The notes beneath the pieces are model-generated. The model did not search any database and was not told the origin of the DNA. It saw only the letters and a list, made by a program, of their open reading frames with translations. A stretch of DNA of 64,000 bases, from contig NZ_JAFCLP010000013.1 of assembly GCF_018129405.1 (NCBI RefSeq), forward strand, positions 124,001 to 188,000, given 5' to 3'. Each line of letters begins with the position of its first letter. Position 1 is the stretch's first letter. Shown piece by piece: positions 43,908 to 51,748 of the stretch. Source of the stretch: Bradyrhizobium iriomotense. GTDB lineage: Bacteria; Pseudomonadota; Alphaproteobacteria; Rhizobiales; Xanthobacteraceae. A program made the translations under genes and the position numbers.

Positions 43908-45353
43908 TCAAGCGCTCTGCGCGGTCTTCACCACCACGACATTGCTCTCGTCGAGCGGGGGCGCTGCGGCGTCGCGCGGGGCCTTCTCGGCTTCGCCGGC
44001 GTGGCGCTTGAGGTAGTCGCGACGCATGCCGATCTCGTCGCGGACGAATTCGTAGCCGAGCTTGAAGGTGTCGAGCCCGTCGGTACTGATCGTACCGTCC
44101 CTGAGGCCGATGACGGCGCCCCGCAAGATACCTTCCAGCTCGTCCTGCAGACATTCGAGCTGGTCCAGCGAATGGGCGTGCTCGATGCGCTCGCCGATAT
44201 CGAGAATGGCGGTGGAGAGCTCGCTGGCCTTCTCCGGCGCGATCCTCGTGATCTTGGCGTAGATCGCGGCGAAGATCGTGCCGATGACGCTGAGCGCGGC
44301 GGCGCCCAGATACATCATGTCGCTGTACTTATCCATGAACGACTTGGTGTCGTCGTTGATGTAGTCCGCCGCGCCCTGATGCGCCATCACGAAGGCGTCC
44401 TTCTCGACGGAGGCCGGCTCGATTCTGCTGGCGAAGCCACTGTCGAGCCCGAGGGCGGACTTGTTCTCGTAGATGGTGCGCGCCAGCTCGCCCGCCGTGG
44501 TCACCGACATCCGGGATTGCGTGACCAGCAGCCATTCGAGCCCGATCGTCTCGAGATCGTCGTCGGGAATTTCAGGCGAGGCCGACAGCATGCCGGCCGT
44601 CAGCGTCTCCTCCGAAATGCCGGGGAATTTGCGCGCCAGCGCCTTGACCTCGTCGATCGCGTTGAGCGTGAAGCCGCCGCGTTTGGCGACCTGCTCATAG
44701 CTCTTGTCCCGCACCGCTTTCGAAGCGTGGACGATGGCGATCACCGCACCGAAGCCGTTTGCCGGCGCCAACAGCTTGTCGAGCGTTGCGCCCTGCGGCG
44801 CCATCTGGACCTTCGCGGCATCAGGCCCCTCGGGAATGTCGAGAATGCCGCGGACGAAGGCGAGCGAGGATTCGTTCTCGGCGAGGACGGCGACCTTCTT
44901 CTTCTTCAACTCGGCGAGCGACTTGATCTTCCTGTTGCCGGGTCCGAGCAGGAGCACGAGGTCGTGCTCGAGGATCGCGAGCGTGCGCGCCCGCAGCGGC
45001 ACCTTGGCGTCGGTGCGCAGCACGGCGAGGTCGGCCTGCCGGCGGTCGAACTGCGCGAGTGCCTTGGCGTTATCGCCGCTATTGACGATCTTGATCCGGA
45101 AGCGCGAGGCGTTGTTCTTCAACACCGTGGCGAGCTTGGCGGCGAACAGCGCCTCGTCGCTGTTGGGGGCGCCGACGGCAAAGGTCAGCGTCTCCGAATT
45201 GTGCAGCATGGCACGGCCGCCCCAGACGGTGGCAAGCGACAGCAGCAGGGTCAGCACGACGTAGAGCAACACCTGCTGCTGATTGGTCTTGATCACCTTG
45301 GGGCGCCGCGGCGGCGGCTCGGTCGGCGACGAGGTGGGGCCTTCGGTACTCAT
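43908..45353 (-). CDS. Membrane-anchored TAXI-family solute-binding protein
   Basis: A 481-residue protein. After a proline-rich cytosolic start it has one membrane helix (QVLLYVVLTLLLSLATVWGG), a TAXI-type (TRAP-associated extracytoplasmic immunogenic) binding domain at about 65-350 with LAVLRTDAKVP and VAVLAENESSLAFVRGIL, and a second membrane helix (about 350-375) followed by a cytosolic helical tail. TAXI proteins usually serve TRAP permeases, but no DctM-like gene is near. The anchored form suggests a sensor or a tethered binding protein. The start is chosen at ATG 45353. Confidence 0.78.
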   Translation of the reverse strand: MSTEGPTSSPTEPPPRRPKVIKTNQQQVLLYVVLTLLLSLATVWGGRAMLHNSETLTFAVGAPNSDEALFAAKLATVLKNNASRFRIKIVNSGDNAKALAQFDRRQADLAVLRTDAKVPLRARTLAILEHDLVLLLGPGNRKIKSLAELKKKKVAVLAENESSLAFVRGILDIPEGPDAAKVQMAPQGATLDKLLAPANGFGAVIAIVHASKAVRDKSYEQVAKRGGFTLNAIDEVKALARKFPGISEETLTAGMLSASPEIPDDDLETIGLEWLLVTQSRMSVTTAGELARTIYENKSALGLDSGFASRIEPASVEKDAFVMAHQGAADYINDDTKSFMDKYSDMMYLGAAALSVIGTIFAAIYAKITRIAPEKASELSTAILDIGERIEHAHSLDQLECLQDELEGILRGAVIGLRDGTISTDGLDTFKLGYEFVRDEIGMRRDYLKRHAGEAEKAPRDAAAPPLDESNVVVVKTAQSA

Positions 45354-45689
45354 GGCAGCACTCTTGGCCTTATTCTTCGGTGGCAGGCGGCTCGCTGGTG
45401 TGATCACTGCGGGCGCCCTGTAATTCGTAAACGCCTGAAAAAAGAACGATATTCTCTGCCACCAATGATATCTCGAAGGTCGCGGAATGCAAATTTCGAG
45501 CCGGAGGTAACCTTACTCGACGCGGGCGCGGCGATTGGTCATCCTATCACCAGTTAGCCACAGTTTGCGATTTTCCGGTTCCCCCCGGCTGCATTCCGCC
45601 GCGGGAGATGTCATAAATTGTCCGTCCCGGCGATTTGACCGGTCCAAGAAGAAGTTGCGCTGAACGCTCCAATCTTTCTTGTCACGTCA
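45354..45689. other. Intergenic region before the DUF3307 gene
   Basis: About 335 bases between divergent genes, with no gene, repeat or clear palindrome. It contains AT-richer patches (TGAAAAAAGAACGATATTCT, TCATAAATTG) suited to two promoters. Confidence 0.45.
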
Positions 45690-46106
45690 ATGAGGGCGTC
45701 AGCTTTGTCGTTTCCTTCCATGTCCTCGGCGGTTCCGGTCGAAGCGCTCATTGGCTGGATGCTGCTGCTCACCTTCAAGCACATCATCGCCGATTTCGTC
45801 CTCCAGACTGCCTGGATGGCGCATGGCAAGGACCAGAAGCACGGCTGGGCCCTGCCGCTGCTGGTGCATTGCCTGGTTCACCTTGCGGTCGCGCTGCCGC
45901 TGATCGTGATCGTCGCGCCGAAATTCTGGTTCGTGGCTTTCATCGACTTCCTGATCCACATCACGATCGACCGCGCCAAGGGATTCGTCTCCGCCAATTT
46001 CGGGGTCGACCTTTCGCATCCCTGGTTCTGGACCCTGATCGGCGTCGACCAGGCGCTGCACCACCTGACCGGTTTCGGCCTTTCCATCTTCATGGCGGCG
46101 AACTAA
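45690..46106 (+). CDS. DUF3307 membrane protein
   Basis: A 138-residue membrane protein with about four hydrophobic stretches, starting IGWMLLLTFKHIIADFVLQTAWMA, the hallmark start of the DUF3307 family. Histidine-rich motifs (LVHCLVHLAV, FLIHITIDRAKG, QALHHLTGFGL) are spread along the helices. The function is unknown; some relatives accompany DNA-transcription or phage functions. The start could be ATG 45690 or 45720, and neither has a good ribosome site. Confidence 0.75.
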   Translation: MRASALSFPSMSSAVPVEALIGWMLLLTFKHIIADFVLQTAWMAHGKDQKHGWALPLLVHCLVHLAVALPLIVIVAPKFWFVAFIDFLIHITIDRAKGFVSANFGVDLSHPWFWTLIGVDQALHHLTGFGLSIFMAAN

Positions 46107-46117
46107 CTGCTCACATC

Positions 46118-46200
46118 CGTCATTCCGGGGCTCGCGAAGCGAGAACCCGGAATCTCGAGATTCCGGGTTCGGTCCTGCGGACCGCCCCGGAATGACGGAC
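46118..46200. repeat. Repeat family B, full unit
   Basis: GTCATTCCGGGGCTCGCGAAGCGAGAACCCGGAATCTCGAG and its mirror ending CCCCGGAATGAC. It occupies the first part of the 380-base gap before the 46487 gene. Confidence 0.78.
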
Positions 46201-46232
46201 GAGGCAGAGGGCGCTCTGGAATAGCTGCTTGG

Positions 46233-46350
46233 CCTTCATGGTTCGAGACGCGCCGTAAGGCGGCGCTCCTCACCATGAGGATTTGGCATTTCGCCGCGAA
46301 CCAAGACCTCATCCTGAGGGCCCGCCGAAGGCGGGCGTCTCGAAGGATGG
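46233..46350. repeat. Long inverted repeat, family H (TGGTTCGAGACGC...CGTCTCGAAGGATGG)
   Basis: CCTTCATGGTTCGAGACGC on the left and GCGTCTCGAAGGATGG on the right, with inner GCGGCGCTCCTCACCATGAGG / CCTCATCCTGAGG and CCCGCCGAAGGCGGG hairpins. Together with the family B unit it fills most of 46107-46486, where no gene is seen. Confidence 0.7.
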
Positions 46351-46486
46351 CCGCAGGGAAGCTGCCTGACGGGTCCCTCTGATTCGCGGCCATGGCGCGA
46401 GGGAACCCCGGGTGACTACCGCCCAGCGTGGTTAACCTTTCATTAGAGAATTGCGCTGCATCTTCCGCACACGAGGGAGAACTGCA

Positions 46487-46885
46487 ATGTTTTCAAGCCG
46501 CGACGCCTTTGAAAGCGATTTCTGCCCGGTTCGCGACGAGCTCCTTGGCGAGATGTATCGCGCCAGCGAGAGCGGCCTGCCGAGGCTGGTTGAGAGTGTT
46601 TCCCCTGACGCACGCGCCCGCCTGGCGCTGTTCTGCTATCGCCGCAGCCATCTGCACTCGCTGGCGGTCGCGATCGCAGCAAGCTGCAGCGAGCGCGACC
46701 TGATCGAAAACGGCGGCCGTGTCGGCTCGACGCTCTACGCGCTGTCGCGTGAGAGATCGGCCAAATCGTCGCCGTCGCTGTCGGGTGGCCGCAAGCCGAT
46801 CACGCTGTCGACCAAGCCGCTGTCGGTGCTCGCACCGCTCGATGACGAAATCGACGACGAGATCAGCGAAGCCGTTCCCGCCTAA
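46487..46885 (+). CDS. Hypothetical protein, conserved-looking
   Basis: A 132-residue soluble protein I do not recognise. It starts MFSSRDAFESDFCPVRDELL and is mainly helical to about 85, with a YRRSHLHSLAVAIAASCSERDLIE segment. A serine-rich linker and an acidic tail (LDDEIDDEISEAVPA) follow. GGGAG stands nine bases before ATG 46487. It is convergent with the YkgJ-family gene, whose stop codon overlaps its last codons by four bases. There is no signal peptide. Confidence 0.65.
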   Translation: MFSSRDAFESDFCPVRDELLGEMYRASESGLPRLVESVSPDARARLALFCYRRSHLHSLAVAIAASCSERDLIENGGRVGSTLYALSRERSAKSSPSLSGGRKPITLSTKPLSVLAPLDDEIDDEISEAVPA

Positions 46886-47199
46886 ATCGGTTCGATCGCC
46901 GGAAGCTTGAACTTCCGCCGCGCCATCGCGCATTCGGCGTCGCCGGGCATGCAGGTGCGGCACACCTCCGGCCGCATCTCGTAGATGCCGCAGGCTGTCA
47001 TCTTTCCGATCTCTCCCTGCAACGCCGCGCAGCGATCGCCCTCGCAGCGCATGCCGGATTGCCGCGCGTTGACCAGCGCTTCCGGAATCGCGGCAAGCTC
47101 CTCGTCGCTCTCGATCGAGAAGCGCGGCCAGTTCTGCGAATAGCCGCAGCAGGCGCCGCAACTCTGGCAGCAGCTCGACAGGTCGATCTCTTGCATCAT
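46882..47199 (-). CDS. YkgJ-family cysteine cluster protein
   Basis: A 105-residue protein with a dense cysteine pattern: SSCCQSCGACCGYSQ at the N-terminus, C in GMRCEGDRCAAL, ACGIYEMRPEVCRTC and ECAMARR. YkgJ/zinc- or iron-chelating domains carry this arrangement and probably hold an Fe-S or Zn cluster. The biological role is unknown. The start at 47199 or 47196 lies two bases past the WYL regulator stop, so the two genes are co-transcribed and perhaps translationally coupled. Confidence 0.82.
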   Translation of the reverse strand: MMQEIDLSSCCQSCGACCGYSQNWPRFSIESDEELAAIPEALVNARQSGMRCEGDRCAALQGEIGKMTACGIYEMRPEVCRTCMPGDAECAMARRKFKLPAIEPI

Positions 47200-47201
47200 C
47201 G

Positions 47202-47900
47202 TCACGTGTCCTTCGGCGGGCCCCAGACCAGGCTCTGCCGCCATCTCGCGCGCAGCACGTCGCGCCGCTCCGGATATCTTTCATCGAGATAAGTCGCGTC
47301 TACGACGCGGTCGGTGCGGAAGCTGCGGAAATCGCTGCGCAGCTCGCACCAGGCCGCGAGCAGGCGCACGGCTTCGAGATAGCCGACCGAGATCGGCCAG
47401 ATCATGCGTTCGCTGGCGCGGCCCTGCTCGTCGCGATAGCGCAGCATGATCTTCTTGCCCTCGTGGATCTGGGTGCGCGTGCGCACCATGTCGAGGCGAT
47501 CAGGCTCCCTGTTCCAGCTCGGTCGCGCGCGGCTCGCCGGTTCCAGCACGAAGGGGCGCAGGCGCTCCGGCACGGTGTCGGCGATCTTGGCCATCAGGTC
47601 TTCGGCCGCGCGCGCCAGCGCAGAGTCGGCATGGCCCGCAACCCATTGCGCGCCGAGCACCGCGGCCTCGATCTCGTCGGGTGTCAGCATCAAAGGCGGC
47701 AGGTCAAAACCCTTTTCCAGGATGTAGCCCATGCCGGCCTCACCGCGGATCGGCACGCGCTGGCCGATCAGCGTCGCGATATCGCGGTAGATCGTGCGCT
47801 TCGAGGTCTCGAGCTCGGCCGCGATCGCGTCCGCCGTCAGCGGCTTACGCGTGCGCCGGAGCACCTGGATGATCTGAAACAGCCGGTCGGCGCGTCTCAT
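47202..47900 (-). CDS. YafY-type WYL-domain transcriptional regulator, second copy
   Basis: A 232-residue regulator with HTH_11 at 1-60 (RLFQIIQVLRRTRKPLTADAIAAELETSKRTIYRDIATLIGQ) and a WYL domain at about 140-220 (ISVGYLEAVRLLAAWCELRSDFRSFRTDRV). It is shorter than the regulator at 39373 and lacks the C-terminal extension. Divergent from a small unknown gene and a GST-like gene, with a near-perfect inverted repeat between. It is followed by the YkgJ gene as an operon. Confidence 0.87.
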   Translation of the reverse strand: MRRADRLFQIIQVLRRTRKPLTADAIAAELETSKRTIYRDIATLIGQRVPIRGEAGMGYILEKGFDLPPLMLTPDEIEAAVLGAQWVAGHADSALARAAEDLMAKIADTVPERLRPFVLEPASRARPSWNREPDRLDMVRTRTQIHEGKKIMLRYRDEQGRASERMIWPISVGYLEAVRLLAAWCELRSDFRSFRTDRVVDATYLDERYPERRDVLRARWRQSLVWGPPKDT

Positions 47901-47941
47901 GACAATTCTCTTCTCGGGACGGATCAGAAATCGGCGCGCGG

Positions 47942-47965
47942 CTGCTGACAGGATGTTGGCAGCAG
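47942..47965. promoter_or_regulatory. Inverted repeat upstream of the second WYL regulator
   Basis: CTGCTGACA and TGGCAGCAG arms (one mismatch) around GGATGT. It lies 41 bases from the WYL ATG and 46 bases from ATG 48012. It shares ACAGGATGT with the operator at 40366-40394, pointing to related WYL recognition. Confidence 0.72.
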
Positions 47966-48011
47966 GGGGGTTCTATACCGGGACAACACATCGACTGAAG
48001 AGGATTTGTCC

Positions 48012-48287
48012 ATGATCACTCCAATCCATCTCGGCCTGGCCGGTCCGCTGTGGCGGGCGCAGCTCTGGCAAGCCCAAATATTGCAGGCTTGGGCGTTTGG
48101 CCGCCTCGTTTCGCTCGATCTCATGGCCGTTGATCTCCGATTTGCACTCGCAAGCGTGGTGACACGCTCGCTGACCCAGGCCGCGGACGCACTGGTCCGC
48201 CACGTCATGAGCCGCGCCTGGCAGGGGGCCCGTTTCGCAGAAGATATCACGGCTGCTGCCACCATGGTGGCAGCAGCCCGGCACTAG
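48012..48287 (+). CDS. Small hypothetical protein, candidate WYL target
   Basis: A 91-residue protein with no family I recognise: MITPIHLGLAGPLWRAQLWQAQILQAWAFGR, then a helical stretch (LDLMAVDLRFALASVVTRSLTQAADALVRHV) and AAATMVAAARH. Its composition is Ala/Leu/Arg-rich amphipathic, with no clear membrane span. GAGGA lies seven bases before the ATG. It is the first gene downstream of the operator and 35 bases before the GST-like gene, so one WYL-controlled operon is likely. Confidence 0.65.
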   Translation: MITPIHLGLAGPLWRAQLWQAQILQAWAFGRLVSLDLMAVDLRFALASVVTRSLTQAADALVRHVMSRAWQGARFAEDITAAATMVAAARH

Positions 48288-48322
48288 GTTCCATCAAACT
48301 TGGCAGGTTCAGGAGAGCTTTC

Positions 48323-49051
48323 ATGATCACGCTTTACGGCTTTGGCACCGGCTTCGGCCTGCCGGAAATCAGCCCCTTCGTCACCAAGACCGAGGTGCAG
48401 CTCAAGATGGCGGGACTGCCCTACCGGAAGGAGCGCGCGATGCCGCCCGCCTCCCCAAAGGGGCAATTGCCGTTCATCGACGATGGCGGCGAGGCGGTGG
48501 CTGATTCCACCTTCATCCGCGCCCATATCGAGCGCCGCTACGGCTTCGATTTCGACGCCGGCCTCTCCTTGGCTGAACGTGCACAGGCCTGGGCGTTCGA
48601 GCGGATGATCGAGCATCATGTCTATTGGGCGCTGGTTGGCGCGCGCTGGGTCGATCCGGTCAATTTTGCCAAGGGGCCTGCGCATTTCTTCGACGGCGCA
48701 CCGGAGCACAACCGCGAGAAGCTGCGCGAGGACGCGCAATTCCGCGTCGCCGAGAACTATCTGCTCTCCGGTCTCGGCCGCCACGCTCCCGATGACGACG
48801 TTGATCTCGCCGTGCGCTCGCTGTTCGCGCTGTCGGTGCAGCTCGGCGACAAGGCCTATCTGATGGGCAACAAGCCCTGCGGCGTCGACGCCACAGCCTT
48901 CGGCGCGCTCGCGGGGATACTGACGCCGTTCTTCGAATCAGGACTACGGCAGCGGGCGGAAGGGTTTCCGAACCTCACGGCGTATGTCGACCGCATGATG
49001 GACAATTACTATCCAGAGTTCGCCTGGACCCCGCTGCGGCAGGCTGCTTGA
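48323..49051 (+). CDS. Glutathione S-transferase-like protein
   Basis: A 242-residue protein with an N-terminal thioredoxin-like GST domain (MITLYGFGTGFGLPEISPFVTKTEVQLKMAGLPYR, PKGQLPFIDDGG, DSTFIRAHIERRYG) and a helical C-domain (GNKPCGVDATAFGALAGIL). It resembles the FAXC/metaxin-type GST branch more than the canonical one, and no glutathione-activating residue is certain. AGGAG lies eight bases before the ATG. It follows the small gene and is the second GST-like gene next to a WYL regulator in this window. Confidence 0.8.
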   Translation: MITLYGFGTGFGLPEISPFVTKTEVQLKMAGLPYRKERAMPPASPKGQLPFIDDGGEAVADSTFIRAHIERRYGFDFDAGLSLAERAQAWAFERMIEHHVYWALVGARWVDPVNFAKGPAHFFDGAPEHNREKLREDAQFRVAENYLLSGLGRHAPDDDVDLAVRSLFALSVQLGDKAYLMGNKPCGVDATAFGALAGILTPFFESGLRQRAEGFPNLTAYVDRMMDNYYPEFAWTPLRQAA

Positions 49052-49070
49052 GCGCTCACGCGGATCGAAT

Positions 49071-49099
49071 GAAAAAGAGCCGGCCCATCGGGCCGGCTC
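49071..49099 (-). terminator. Rho-independent terminator of the 49126-50277 gene
   Basis: A ten-base perfect stem GAGCCGGCCC / GGGCCGGCTC with an ATC loop. On the minus strand it is followed by TTTTTC. It lies between convergent genes and ends the aromatic-acid operon transcript. Confidence 0.88.
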
Positions 49100-49125
49100 T
49101 CGTCGTCTCAAAACTGTCGCTGCGC

Positions 49126-50277
49126 CTACTTCACCAGCGTGTACTTGCCGTTCTTCACGGTGAGCAGGATGCGCGAGCGCTCGTCGAGGCCGTAACGATC
49201 CTTTTCGGTGAAGTTGTAGACGCCCTGGCTCGCCGCCAGTTCCTTCTCCGACAGCAGCGCCTGGCGGATCGCTTCGCGGAATTCCGGCGTACCGGGTTTT
49301 GCGGTTTTCAGCGCGGTCGGGATGATGCGCTTCAGGATCTCGAACGCATCGTAGGAATGGCCGGCGAACTGGCTGCGGCTGTTCGGGCCGTATTTGGCTT
49401 CATAGGCCGTGTTGAGCGCGAGGCCCGGCTTCTTGGTGGCGGCCTCGTCCGGCTGGTCTTCGGGGTCCATGACGGGACCGGAGGCCATCAGCACGCCCTC
49501 GGCCGCTTTGCCGGCGATGCGGATGAAGTCCATGCTGGCGGCACCATGGGTCTGGTAGATCAGGCCCTGATAGCCGCGCTCGCGCAGCTCGGTCTGCGGC
49601 AGCGCGGCTGCGGTGCCGGAGGCGCCGACCAGGATCGCGTCGGGATTGGCGGCGACGAGCTTCAGCACCTGGCCGGTCACCGAGGTGTCCGGGCGGGCGA
49701 AGCGCTCCTCGTCGACGATGGTCATGCCCATCGGCACGGCCTGCGCTTTCAGGTCGTTGAACCAGAGGTCGCCGTAGGAGTCGGAATAGCCGATATAACC
49801 GAGGGTCTTGATGCCCTTCGACTTCATGTGATCGTACAGCACCTTGCCGACGATCGGGATCGGCTGCGGCATCGCCACCGACCACTTCATGCGCTCCGGC
49901 GTGATCGGGAAGGGCGCCAGACCAAAGTGCGGGATGCCGGCTTCGTTGGCGACGTTGGACACCGCGATGGTCGGCGGCGTCAGCGCCGAGCCCATGATGA
50001 TGTCGGCCTTGGATTCCGTCACGAAGCGGCGGGCGTTGGTGGTCGCCGTGGTGGGATCGCCGCCGTCGTCGAGCACGATCACCTTCAGCGGCACGCCGCC
50101 GATCTCCTTCGGCACGAATTCCAGCGCGTTGCGCTCGGGAATGCCGAGGGCCGCGCCCGGGCCCGTGGTGGTGGTGGTGATGCCGATGGTGATTTCGCTG
50201 GTCTGGGCCAGCGCGGGCAGCGCTGGCAGGGCGAGCGTCGCCGCGGCAATGGCGGCGGTCAGGTAAAAGCGTTTCAT
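49126..50277 (-). CDS. ABC transporter substrate-binding protein
   Basis: A 383-residue Peripla_BP_6 protein with a signal peptide (KRFYLTAAIAAATLALPALPALA, cleavage near 25). The mature fold starts SEITIGITTTTTGPGAALGIPERN and contains IGYSDSYGDLW and TDNGVYNF-like late motifs (ASQGVYNFTEKDRYG). It lies downstream of the feruloyl-CoA synthase operon, in the place where some rhizobial aromatic-acid binding proteins are found. No Liv permease genes follow. A perfect terminator ends it. The ligand is inferred to be an aromatic acid, not shown. Confidence 0.85.
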   Translation of the reverse strand: MKRFYLTAAIAAATLALPALPALAQTSEITIGITTTTTGPGAALGIPERNALEFVPKEIGGVPLKVIVLDDGGDPTTATTNARRFVTESKADIIMGSALTPPTIAVSNVANEAGIPHFGLAPFPITPERMKWSVAMPQPIPIVGKVLYDHMKSKGIKTLGYIGYSDSYGDLWFNDLKAQAVPMGMTIVDEERFARPDTSVTGQVLKLVAANPDAILVGASGTAAALPQTELRERGYQGLIYQTHGAASMDFIRIAGKAAEGVLMASGPVMDPEDQPDEAATKKPGLALNTAYEAKYGPNSRSQFAGHSYDAFEILKRIIPTALKTAKPGTPEFREAIRQALLSEKELAASQGVYNFTEKDRYGLDERSRILLTVKNGKYTLVK

Positions 50278-50359
50278 CTATTTATTCCTCCCTTGACGTG
50301 TTTCCTTGAAAGCAGAAATCGGGGGGTAATTCAGCCCCCTCTTTTGGTGATGCGGCGAT

Positions 50360-50779
50360 TTAGCTTCCCGTGAATTTGGCGACCATTTCCCCAGGAAACG
50401 GTGCTGATTTGAGCTTGTCGGGGTTGTCAGGATCGCGGCCGACCAGGACGCGGGTCTCGAACCCCTCGATCGCCAGCGCCTCGCCCTTGTAGACGTTGTG
50501 CTTCACCTCGAAGCTCGAGCGCTTGATGCTCTCGATTTTCGTCTCGATGGTGATCCAGTCGCCATAGGTCGAGGGGATGTAGAACTTGGCCCGCGTATCG
50601 ACCATGGGAATTCCCACCAGGCCGTATTTGCGGACCAGGTCCTGCTTGGAGAAGCCGGCGACCTCGAACAGGGTCGAGGTCGAATCGTCGAACATCGCGA
50701 AATAGCGCGGGTAATAGACGATGTTGGCGGGGTCGCAGTCACCCCACTGGATCTGGACCTCGCGCCGGTTCACGAACAT
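50360..50779 (-). CDS. Hotdog-fold acyl-CoA thioesterase (4-hydroxybenzoyl-CoA type)
   Basis: A 139-residue thioesterase with VQIQWGDCDPANIVYYPRYF, the motif of Pseudomonas 4-hydroxybenzoyl-CoA thioesterase; the catalytic aspartate is D16. The length and second-strand pattern (STYGDWITIETKIESIKRSSFEV) fit that family. In this operon it would release an aromatic acid from CoA after side-chain shortening. Alternatives are short-chain acyl-CoA hydrolysis. It lies between the SDR and the ABC binding protein on the same strand. Confidence 0.87.
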   Translation of the reverse strand: MFVNRREVQIQWGDCDPANIVYYPRYFAMFDDSTSTLFEVAGFSKQDLVRKYGLVGIPMVDTRAKFYIPSTYGDWITIETKIESIKRSSFEVKHNVYKGEALAIEGFETRVLVGRDPDNPDKLKSAPFPGEMVAKFTGS

Positions 50780-50807
50780 GCGTTATTTATCCATTAGCGC
50801 TGAGCCA

Positions 50808-50926
50808 CACCTCTCCCGGAGGGAGAGGTCGAATTGCGCAGCAATTCGGGTGAGGGACTGCGGTCCCTCGAGAGGGCAGGGCCCCTCACCCGGCGCTTCG
50901 CGCCGACCTCTCCCAAAGGGAGAGGT
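50808..50926. repeat. Palindromic repeat, family A
   Basis: CACCTCTCCC-GGA-GGGAGAGGT and GACCTCTCCC-AAA-GGGAGAGGT hairpins flank a GTGAGGGAC / GCCCCTCACCC pair. It is the same element as 1354-1568 with short loops, and splits the SDR and thioesterase genes. Confidence 0.8.
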
Positions 50927-50961
50927 AAGGTCGAGATCGCTGCTGCGATACGAATCATCAC

Positions 50962-51723
50962 TTATTTCGGCGCCATGCGCAGCGAGCCGTCGAGGCGCAC
51001 CACTTCGCCGTTCAGGTAGGCGTTTTCCACCATGTGCAGCGCGAGCGCGGCGAACTCGTCGGCCTGGCCGAGCCGGCGCGGGAACGGGATGGCGGCGGCG
51101 AGCGAGTCCTGGGCTTCCTGCGGCAGGTTCGCGAGTAGCGGTGTCAGGAACAGGCCGGGCGCGATGGTGAGCACGCGGATGCCGAACTGCGCCAGCTCGC
51201 GCGCGATCGGCAGCGTCATGCCGACGATGCCGCCCTTGGAGGCCGAATAGGCGGATTGGCCGATCTGGCCGTCATAGGCGGCGACGGAGGCGGTGTTGAT
51301 GATGACGCCGCGCTCGCCGGTCGCCTGCGGCTCGAGCTTCGACATCTCGGTCGCGGCGAGGCGCAGCATGTTGAAGGTGCCGATCAGATTGACCTTGATC
51401 ACCTTGTCGAAATCGGCGAGCGCCATCGGGCCGTCGCGGCCGACGACGCGCTTGGCAACGCCGATGCCGGCGCAATTGACCAGCACGCGCGCCGGGCCAT
51501 GGGCCTTGTTGGCCTGCGCGATCGCGGCTTCAGCGGACGCGGCGTCGGAGACGTCGCAGGTCACGGCGACGCCCTTGATTTCGGCGGCAACGGTTTCAGC
51601 GAGCTTGGCATTGAGGTCGCACACCGCGACCTTGGCGCCCTGCGCCGCCAGCTTTCGCGCGGTCGCAGCGCCCAGTCCTGATGCGCCGCCGGTGACGATG
51701 GCTGCCTGATCCTTCAACAACAT
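50962..51723 (-). CDS. SDR dehydrogenase (3-hydroxyacyl-CoA type)
   Basis: A 253-residue classical [11 protein letters not shown] at 11-18, CDLN acidic NAD-specificity turn near 36, LVNCAGIG, and catalytic S146, Y159 and K163 (YSASK). The N-terminal [18 protein letters not shown] and [23 protein letters not shown] tail match type II 3-hydroxyacyl-CoA dehydrogenases (HSD10-like). In this operon it would oxidise the hydrated aromatic acyl-CoA. It starts 25 bases from the feruloyl-CoA synthase stop. Confidence 0.88.
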   Translation of the reverse strand: MLLKDQAAIVTGGASGLGAATARKLAAQGAKVAVCDLNAKLAETVAAEIKGVAVTCDVSDAASAEAAIAQANKAHGPARVLVNCAGIGVAKRVVGRDGPMALADFDKVIKVNLIGTFNMLRLAATEMSKLEPQATGERGVIINTASVAAYDGQIGQSAYSASKGGIVGMTLPIARELAQFGIRVLTIAPGLFLTPLLANLPQEAQDSLAAAIPFPRRLGQADEFAALALHMVENAYLNGEVVRLDGSLRMAPK

Positions 51724-51748
51724 GGCGTTCTCCTTTGGCGGTGGTTTC

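Noticed and set aside
43200-45557. A 785-codon open frame on the plus strand
   Set aside because: Antisense to the TAXI protein gene and running through a palindromic repeat. The translation is low-complexity Arg/Gly/Asp and looks like a mirror frame.
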